The notes under the pieces are model-generated. The model was not told the origin of the DNA and ran no database searches. It saw only the letters and a program-made list of their open reading frames with translations. Both the position numbers and the translations under genes were made by a program. A DNA stretch of 64,000 nucleotides, from contig NZ_JAKLTR010000002.1 of the NCBI RefSeq assembly GCF_022012415.1, positions 186,001 to 250,000 of the forward strand, written 5' to 3'. Of the stretch, positions 60,462-64,000 are shown one piece after another. This stretch comes from Terrimonas ginsenosidimutans. GTDB taxonomy: Bacteria > Bacteroidota > Bacteroidia > Chitinophagales > Chitinophagaceae. Every line of letters starts with the position of its first letter. Position 1 is the stretch's first letter.

Positions 60462-61130
60462 ATGAAACATCTTTTTCTTGCAGGCCTGATCTGCACCTTC
60501 TTTGCCACGGCTCACGCACAGGTTAGTGTGACGACGGGATTAAACCTTTCAAAGTATAGTTATCCTGCAGACCCGGCTGACCTGAGCTCACGCCAAACAA
60601 TTGCTGCTTTTAATGTGGGGCTCAGGTACCGGAATCCCTTATCGGAAAAGGTCTCCCTGCAACCGGAATTGGGCTTCACTCAAAAAGGAGCGGTAAAATA
60701 TCCGGCGTATCCGATCGGCTTTACCGGGCCTTTGAAGTATGTGAACAGGTTAAGCTACCTGCAATTGTCTCTCCCTGCCGTGGCAAGCTTTTCTTTGTCG
60801 GATACAGATGATGAGGGAGAGCCAAAATTTGAGGTCGGAGCAGGGCCCTATGTAGCCGGACTGGTGAGGGCTGCGGTGACCATTGTAGAATTTGACGACA
60901 GTAGGACAACCACCAAGTACTCCATCGGAAGTGCCAGCTCGGATGCATTCCGGAGATTGGATTATGGACTGCGCGCGGTAACGGGATTCAGGTTGCTCCG
61001 GTCTGTCGGCATTCATATTCATTATGAGATCGGCTTTAAAAACATTGAATCCAATCCCGCATTAAAGCCCATCAGGAACCGGAATTTTTCCCTCAACCTT
61101 TCCTGGATGTTTGGACATACGAAAAACTGA
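60462..61130 (+). CDS. PorT-like outer-membrane beta-barrel protein
   Basis: 222 residues, signal peptide to about 19 (AHAQ). Alternating amphipathic strands fill the chain: VSVTTGLNLSKYSY, FNVGLRYRNPLSEKVSLQPELGFTQKG and VGAGPYVAGLVRAAV. It ends with FSLNLSWMFGHTKN. It matches the small eight-strand barrels annotated as PorT family or OMP_b-brl_2. A specific role in type IX secretion cannot be claimed. Confidence 0.82.
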   Translation: MKHLFLAGLICTFFATAHAQVSVTTGLNLSKYSYPADPADLSSRQTIAAFNVGLRYRNPLSEKVSLQPELGFTQKGAVKYPAYPIGFTGPLKYVNRLSYLQLSLPAVASFSLSDTDDEGEPKFEVGAGPYVAGLVRAAVTIVEFDDSRTTTKYSIGSASSDAFRRLDYGLRAVTGFRLLRSVGIHIHYEIGFKNIESNPALKPIRNRNFSLNLSWMFGHTKN

Positions 61131-61195
61131 TCTGAGATGGCAGTAGAAAACCAGCGTGCGGTCGTAAGAGCATTGCTCCGGGTGCTTCTCCGAAA

Positions 61196-61230
61196 ACTAT
61201 TAAACTATTAAACCTTTAAACTAACTAAAC
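61196..61230. repeat. One-armed 8-bp repeat (CTATTAAA type)
   Basis: CTATTAAA, CTATTAAA, CCTTTAAA and CTAACTAAA in tandem, with no inverted arm. It appears to be half of a GTTTAAAA-type palindrome. CGTGCG and CGCACG flank it at about 61155 and 61231. Confidence 0.55.
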
Positions 61231-61280
61231 GCACGCGGGCAGCATTCCCAATGAGATTAGGCATCATGATCAATAAAAAA

Positions 61281-61288
61281 TATATTTG
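61281..61288 (+). promoter_or_regulatory. Promoter -7 box TATATTTG for the histidine kinase operon
   Basis: Exact TAnnTTTG match 30 bp before the ATG at 61319. It rules out a TTG at 61286 as the start and predicts a leader of about 24 nt. Confidence 0.55.
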
Positions 61289-61318
61289 TCAGACAAGCCA
61301 TTTATCACCACCACCTTT

Positions 61319-62977
61319 ATGCGAATAGTAACGCTGTTCTCTCTTTTGATCCTGCTGTACTGTAAGGCCGGAGCGCAGTCCATGGAAGACCTTGAACTGG
61401 AGTTGAAAAATGTCAAAGACTCCGCACAGGCAGGAAAGATCATTTCCCGGATGGGGAATGCCTGGTTTCAGCAGGGTAATTTTGTAAAGGCCTCGGAGTG
61501 TTTTTTCCGCTCACTGAGGATCGCGGAGAAGTTCAATGATCAGCCGACCATTGCAACCAATATCAATAATCTATCTGCCACATTCATGGAAACCGAGAAC
61601 TATGCTGATGCGGAGAAGTATGCATTAAGATCGATCAGCCTTTATGAAAAGACAACTGATCACAGAGGTCTGGCAAATTCGTATAATTCGCTTGCGAATG
61701 TGTACTACATGCTTGAAAAAGATTCTTTAAGTCTTAGCTATTTTGAGAGAGCGCTGGCGCAAAGGCGGCTGGCAAAAGATACAGTAGGGTTGTTTAAAGG
61801 ATATAAGAATCTGGGGGCCATTCATTTTGAAATGGGCGATACACTGGAAGGGATCAGATACCTTGAAGAAAGTATCAACTTTATTTCAAACCCGTCAGAC
61901 AGCGCTCTTTGGTTCAGCGCATACCTTGGCCTCGCTCAGATATATGGAAGAATACATGATCTTAAGAATGCCCGCTTGTATTTTGATAAAGCAGGTGTAT
62001 ATGTGAAAACCTCTCCTGATTATACAAAACTGGAAGACTATTACTATTCTCTTTCTGAATACTACAGGGATATCGGTGACTTCAGTTCGGCTCTTGCAAT
62101 GCATGTGAAGTATGTCGTGTACCGGGATAGCGTCGTTAACCAGGAGAAGAACGGGCAGCTGGCAGAGTTGAATATCCGCTATGAAACGGATAAGAAGCAG
62201 CAGATGATCCAGGCGCAGGAGTTTGAGATCGCACGGAAGAATTACTGGCTGACCGGCGGAGCTATCTTTCTTCTGCTGGCTGGCGGTGTGGCCTATCTGC
62301 TTTACCGTAACGTTCAGTATCGAAGGGTCAGGAAGTTACAGGAAGAGATTTTCCGGCAAAAAGAGCTTGCCGCGGAAGCATTGTTTGAAGGAGAGCAGAA
62401 TGAAAGGATCAGGATTGCGCGTGATCTTCACGATAGTATCGGACAGCAGTTGTCTGCGGTGAAGATGAAACTGAATGCGATGCCTGCCGGCCAGGCCGTG
62501 GATGATGCCTCAGGATTTCTTGACGGAGCGATCAAAGAAGTGCGGCATATCTCACATAATCTTCTTCCGGAATCCCTGCAGTTCGGCTGGGTGTCTGCAC
62601 TGGAAGAAATGTGTGAAAAGATGACGGTGAAAGGCGGTCCGCAGATCACATTGTCGGTTGATGATTATTCAAGACAGTATATATTCAGTAAGCAGCAGGA
62701 ATTGTCCATTTACAGGATCATCCAGGAGATCATCAGCAACACTGTAAAACATGCGGAAGCTTCGAATATCCATATTTCTATCAGTGGTAACGATAATAGT
62801 TTTTTTATCAATACCAGTGATGATGGGAAGGGAATGGATACATCACTTGTAGCCAGATCATCCGGCATCGGCTGGAAAAATATTGCAGCGCGTGTGAATA
62901 TGCTGCGAGGGAAAATGGATATATCTTCTCAGCAAATGAACGGAACAAAAATCAGTATCGCCATACCATTACAATGA
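61319..62977 (+). CDS. TPR-containing sensor histidine kinase (HisKA_3 type)
   Basis: 552 residues from the ATG at 61319. A signal peptide (to KAGAQ) is followed by about five tetratricopeptide units in the periplasm (WFQQGNFVKASECFFRSLRIAEKF, ANSYNSLANVYYMLEKDSLSLSYFERAL). A coil and one membrane helix lie near 317-337 (YWLTGGAIFLLLAGGVAYLLY). The HisKA_3 domain puts the phospho-acceptor at His371 (RIARDLHDSIGQQ). The HATPase domain shows ISNTVKHAEA, DDGKGMD and GIGWKNIAARV. Its last 4 bp overlap the response-regulator start. Confidence 0.94.
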   Translation: MRIVTLFSLLILLYCKAGAQSMEDLELELKNVKDSAQAGKIISRMGNAWFQQGNFVKASECFFRSLRIAEKFNDQPTIATNINNLSATFMETENYADAEKYALRSISLYEKTTDHRGLANSYNSLANVYYMLEKDSLSLSYFERALAQRRLAKDTVGLFKGYKNLGAIHFEMGDTLEGIRYLEESINFISNPSDSALWFSAYLGLAQIYGRIHDLKNARLYFDKAGVYVKTSPDYTKLEDYYYSLSEYYRDIGDFSSALAMHVKYVVYRDSVVNQEKNGQLAELNIRYETDKKQQMIQAQEFEIARKNYWLTGGAIFLLLAGGVAYLLYRNVQYRRVRKLQEEIFRQKELAAEALFEGEQNERIRIARDLHDSIGQQLSAVKMKLNAMPAGQAVDDASGFLDGAIKEVRHISHNLLPESLQFGWVSALEEMCEKMTVKGGPQITLSVDDYSRQYIFSKQQELSIYRIIQEIISNTVKHAEASNIHISISGNDNSFFINTSDDGKGMDTSLVARSSGIGWKNIAARVNMLRGKMDISSQQMNGTKISIAIPLQ

Positions 62978-63618
62978 GTACAATCAATATTCTTATTGCG
63001 GATGATCATCAGATGATGATCGATGGCATCAGGGATATGCTGGACAAAGAACCGGCATATGTAATTAAAGCAGAAGCGAACAATGGTCAGGCTGCGTATG
63101 AACGGATCGCGGAGAATCCTGATCAGTATCATTTGCTGCTGACGGATATCAGTATGCCGCTGTTAAGTGGAACGGAGCTTTGCAAAATGGTAAAGGCGCA
63201 GTTCCCGCATATACAGGTACTGATCCTGTCCATGTATGATAATCCTGCGGCGGTTAAAGAGGCGGTATTTGCGGAAGCAGACGGATATATACTGAAGAAT
63301 GCAGGTCGCGGTGAATTACTGAAAGCATTGCAGAAACTTATGGCGGGAGGTACTTATTTTGCGCAGGATATTGTTCCGATCATCTATCGCCAGTACAATA
63401 AGCAGAAACTGCAGGACGAGCAGCTGAGACAGTTAAGCGCAAGGGAAAAGGAGATCCTTGGCCTGATCGTAAAGGAGTTTACGAGTGAAGAGATCGCTGA
63501 TAAGCTTTGCATCAGTAAGAAGACAGTTGATAATCATCGCGCCAATATCCTGGAGAAAGCGAATTGCAGGAGCACGGTAGGTTTGGTGAAGTTTGCGATC
63601 AAAGCGGGATTGGATTAG
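62974..63618 (+). CDS. NarL/FixJ-family response regulator
   Basis: 214 residues. The receiver domain covers about 4-125 with Asp10-Asp11 and phospho-acceptor Asp58 (LLTDISMP). The LuxR-type HTH covers about 152-210 (LSAREKEILGLIVKEFTSEEIADKLCISKKTVDNHRANI). It starts within the kinase stop (ATGA), so the two are translationally coupled and form one system. The targets cannot be inferred. Confidence 0.95.
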   Translation: MSTINILIADDHQMMIDGIRDMLDKEPAYVIKAEANNGQAAYERIAENPDQYHLLLTDISMPLLSGTELCKMVKAQFPHIQVLILSMYDNPAAVKEAVFAEADGYILKNAGRGELLKALQKLMAGGTYFAQDIVPIIYRQYNKQKLQDEQLRQLSAREKEILGLIVKEFTSEEIADKLCISKKTVDNHRANILEKANCRSTVGLVKFAIKAGLD

Positions 63619-63733
63619 TAAGAATGATAAGCTGTCTGGCCGATCCTACTTAAGAATATCGCAAAAGCGAAGGAGTAAAGGCCGGATGATATTTCAAGCG
63701 GTAGATCTAAGTCGCGGCCGGGTCAGTTAAGCT

Positions 63734-64000
63734 CTACTTCGCTCTGAGTAACCCGATCCCCAAAGTGACTACAGCAAATGCCAGCTCTGCGATTCCCAGG
63801 TAGAGTATAAAGATCAGGTAGGTTGGTTCGGTCACTCCATCTCCGGCGGCAGCTGCGAAGAAACCTCCGCTGATCAGCAAAGCTGCTGCTACAAACGAAA
63901 CCCGTGCAAGCAGGTTGAGTACCTGGGGAAGCCTTGCATGGTCAGCCAGGATCTGTGCGATCAGGCAAAGCAATACCAATACGCCGGCATGAGCATGACC
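63734..64000 (-). CDS. Membrane protein, 5'-truncated by window edge
   Basis: About 88 C-terminal residues are visible. The frame is open through the last base of the window (GHAHAGV precedes the first possible internal TTG). Three hydrophobic segments are seen: VLVLLCLIAQIL, LLARVSFVAAALLISGGFFAAAA and YLIFILYLGIAELAFAVVTLGIGLL. The His-Ala-His stretch at the edge may be functional. No family is recognised. It converges on the response-regulator gene. Confidence 0.7.
   Translation of the reverse strand, partial: GHAHAGVLVLLCLIAQILADHARLPQVLNLLARVSFVAAALLISGGFFAAAAGDGVTEPTYLIFILYLGIAELAFAVVTLGIGLLRAK

Overview
The window is typical Bacteroidota DNA, most likely from the order Chitinophagales (family Chitinophagaceae). 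The evidence is three SusC/SusD outer-membrane pairs, ECF sigma/FecR anti-sigma control, a type IX secretion C-terminal domain, DUF1735 and WG-repeat proteins, a PorT-like barrel, promoters of the TAnnTTTG type and an almost complete lack of Shine-Dalgarno sequences. I see no tRNA, rRNA, CRISPR array, insertion sequence or prophage.

Layout. (1) 1-6.4 kb: polysaccharide-utilisation-type locus 1 (PUL1), with a FecR anti-sigma factor cut by the left edge, SusC, SusD and a secreted calcineurin-like phosphoesterase. (2) 6.8-14.7 kb: PUL2, with a ROK repressor, SusC, SusD and a GH29 alpha-L-fucosidase. (3) 14.9-37 kb: mostly single genes and small operons. These include a membrane protein, a serine hydrolase, a CorA transporter, two paralogous 80-residue proteins, a DUF2383 four-helix protein, a T9SS cargo protein and a PAS-only protein. 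They also include a LysR/GNAT/EamA divergon, an SDR enzyme, a HEGTH protein, a Crp-type regulator with RidA, a lone receiver domain, a thioredoxin-MORN protein, a second GNAT protein and a UvrA-like ATPase without the UvrB-binding domain. (4) 37.2-55.1 kb: PUL3, with an ECF sigma factor, FecR, STN-type SusC, SusD, GH18, two DUF1735 surface lipoproteins, DUF1573, GH35, GH20 and GH29. The three exo-enzymes together would dismantle a fucosylated Gal-GlcNAc antenna such as Lewis a, and GH18 of this kind releases N-glycans, so a complex N-glycan is the best substrate guess. (5) 55.3-64 kb: a PNPOx-type stress protein, a BlaI/BlaR1 operon ending in a secreted heptad-repeat protein, a WG-repeat protein with a PorT-like barrel, a TPR histidine kinase with its NarL-type regulator, and a membrane protein cut by the right edge.

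Two layers lie outside the genes. First, at least eight spacers hold an element of one architecture, an array of degenerate 7-, 8- or 9-bp tandem repeats followed by its inverted copy. Three of them sit inside PUL3 between genes. Second, several spacers carry near-ideal regulatory palindromes: a CRP-like site before ridA, a T-N11-A LysR box, an FNR-like box, and a palindrome at the blaI start. The most notable candidate is a predicted antisense RNA of about 80 nt between fecR and susC of PUL3. It has its own minus-strand promoter and intrinsic terminator, and is placed like the PUL-repressing antisense RNAs known in Bacteroides.

All family calls are from reading the sequence; no database search was run. 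Start codons were moved inward wherever the longest frame began at TTG or before a clear signal peptide.
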